Of a stretch of DNA of 6,356 nt, positions 5,672 to 6,356 are shown piece after piece. The DNA is from Candidatus Glassiibacteriota bacterium (GTDB lineage Bacteria; Gemmatimonadota; Glassbacteria; GWA2-58-10). Location: the NCBI GenBank assembly GCA_016934095.1, contig JAFGTO010000162.1:1-6356 (forward strand), in the 5' to 3' direction. A program made the translations under genes and the position numbers. Each line of letters begins with the position of its first letter. The stretch's first letter is position 1. The notes under the pieces were generated by a model. The model was not told where the DNA came from. It did no database searches and saw only the letters and a list, made by a program, of their open reading frames with translations.

Positions 5672-6356
5672 CTATCTGCCGGCCTTGCGCTTCCTGGCCG
5701 CAGGCCGCTCCGGCAGGCCCGCAGCCTCCCCCCGGGAGCCCAGGTCCCGGTAGAACCGCTCGTAAACTCTCCGGGTTACCCAGGTCCTCTCATCCACCTG
5801 CACGCAGTCCGATCCGGACACCCCGGTGAGGATCAGGTCGAAGCAGTCCATGTTGGTGCCCAGGAACACCGGCTGTAGGTCTGCCACGGTGTCCAGGGAA
5901 TCATCATGCTGGAAAACCGCGCTGTAATCGTAGAAACAACTGTCCAGGATGACAAACTCCGCCTCCACCCAGTACAGGCCGTCCGGCACGAACTTGAAAT
6001 GGTAGTTCACCGGGTTGGTGTCCAGGGTGATCATGTACCCGTAAACTTCATCCTTCTGGAAGATGTCCAGGGCCTCGCCGAAACGCAGGGTGACCGTGAT
6101 CTCGCCGTCGTAGTAATCATCCAGCTCATCCGGAGGGGGGTACTCGTTGTCCGCCTCGTACTCGACATTGCCCAGGATATCACGGTAGAGCAGGAAGACC
6201 CCTCCCGGCTCGGTGAGCTCGCGGCCTACCTCGGGGATGACTTCGTGGCCCATCAGGTGGCGGATGAACATGATTGCATCCGCGATGTTCAGCTTCCCGT
6301 CGTTGTTGAAATCCCCGATCACCTTGGCTGCCAGCGGCCCGGAGGCCAGCAGCGCC
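5672..6356 (-). CDS. Secreted protein with N-terminal EF-hand/dockerin-like repeat (5' end outside window)
   Basis: The reading frame stays open to the right edge, so the gene begins beyond it; 227 residues are visible. The first visible residues, ALLASGPLAAK, look like the end of a signal-peptide core and cleavage site, so the protein is probably exported. Directly after comes GDFNNDGKLNIADAIMFIRH, a calcium-binding loop with Asp/Asn at the ligand positions and a following helix, as in one half of a type I dockerin or an EF-hand. No second copy is seen downstream, whereas true dockerins carry two. The rest (about residues 45-190) is acidic, rich in Tyr, Asp and Phe, beta-rich in appearance, with three cysteines, and matches no family I recognise. 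The last 20 or so residues turn strongly basic, ending ARKRKAGR. A GTG at 6322 could be read as a start, but it would discard the signal peptide and lacks a convincing ribosome binding site, so the partial reading is preferred. The gene converges on DUF819 with 34 nt between stops. Confidence 0.82.
   Translation of the reverse strand, partial: ALLASGPLAAKVIGDFNNDGKLNIADAIMFIRHLMGHEVIPEVGRELTEPGGVFLLYRDILGNVEYEADNEYPPPDELDDYYDGEITVTLRFGEALDIFQKDEVYGYMITLDTNPVNYHFKFVPDGLYWVEAEFVILDSCFYDYSAVFQHDDSLDTVADLQPVFLGTNMDCFDLILTGVSGSDCVQVDERTWVTRRVYERFYRDLGSRGEAAGLPERPAARKRKAGR

Noticed and set aside
5666..5682. Small inverted repeat CCGGC/GCCGG between the convergent genes as a shared terminator
   Set aside because: It has only a 5-bp core stem, lacks a T-run on either strand and overlaps the stop codon of the minus-strand gene; too weak to call in GC-rich DNA.

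Overview
The window is GC-rich bacterial DNA with four complete protein genes on the plus strand and one minus-strand gene cut by the right edge. Two features point to an uncultivated environmental bacterium, perhaps from the FCB/PVC-like candidate phyla: a secreted protein with an EF-hand/dockerin-like repeat at its N-terminus, and a short palindromic dispersed-repeat-like element. No phylogenetic marker is present, so this placement is a weak inference.

Layout, left to right. (1) A perfect 10-bp hairpin at 15-43 ends just before the first gene's leader and is probably the terminator of a gene off the left edge. (2) 77-1945 encodes an exported glycoside hydrolase family 2 (GH2) enzyme with both catalytic glutamates but several unusual signature residues. 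(3) 2014-2802 encodes an AIM24/TIGR00266 protein and may be co-transcribed with the GH2 gene across a 68-nt gap. (4) 2803-3086 is intergenic: an AT-rich stretch, then an 84-bp element with terminal inverted repeats and two internal hairpins. (5) 3087-4250 encodes an LhgO-type FAD-dependent L-2-hydroxyglutarate oxidase/dehydrogenase with a TTG start. (6) 4251-4383 holds a perfect 9-bp hairpin. (7) 4384-5637 encodes a DUF819-family membrane protein, also with a likely TTG start. (8) 34 nt beyond its stop, on the opposite strand, 5672-6356 is the 3' part of a secreted EF-hand/dockerin-like protein.

The genes do not form an obvious single pathway. GH2 could supply monosaccharides or uronic acids from outside the cytoplasm. 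LhgO would return L-2-hydroxyglutarate to 2-oxoglutarate. The DUF819 protein is a putative transporter of unknown substrate. No defence system, CRISPR array, rRNA, tRNA, integrase or transposase gene is visible. The items most worth a second look are the palindromic element upstream of lhgO, the divergent GH2 active-site signatures, the single calcium-loop repeat directly after a signal peptide in the last gene, and the consecutive TTG starts.
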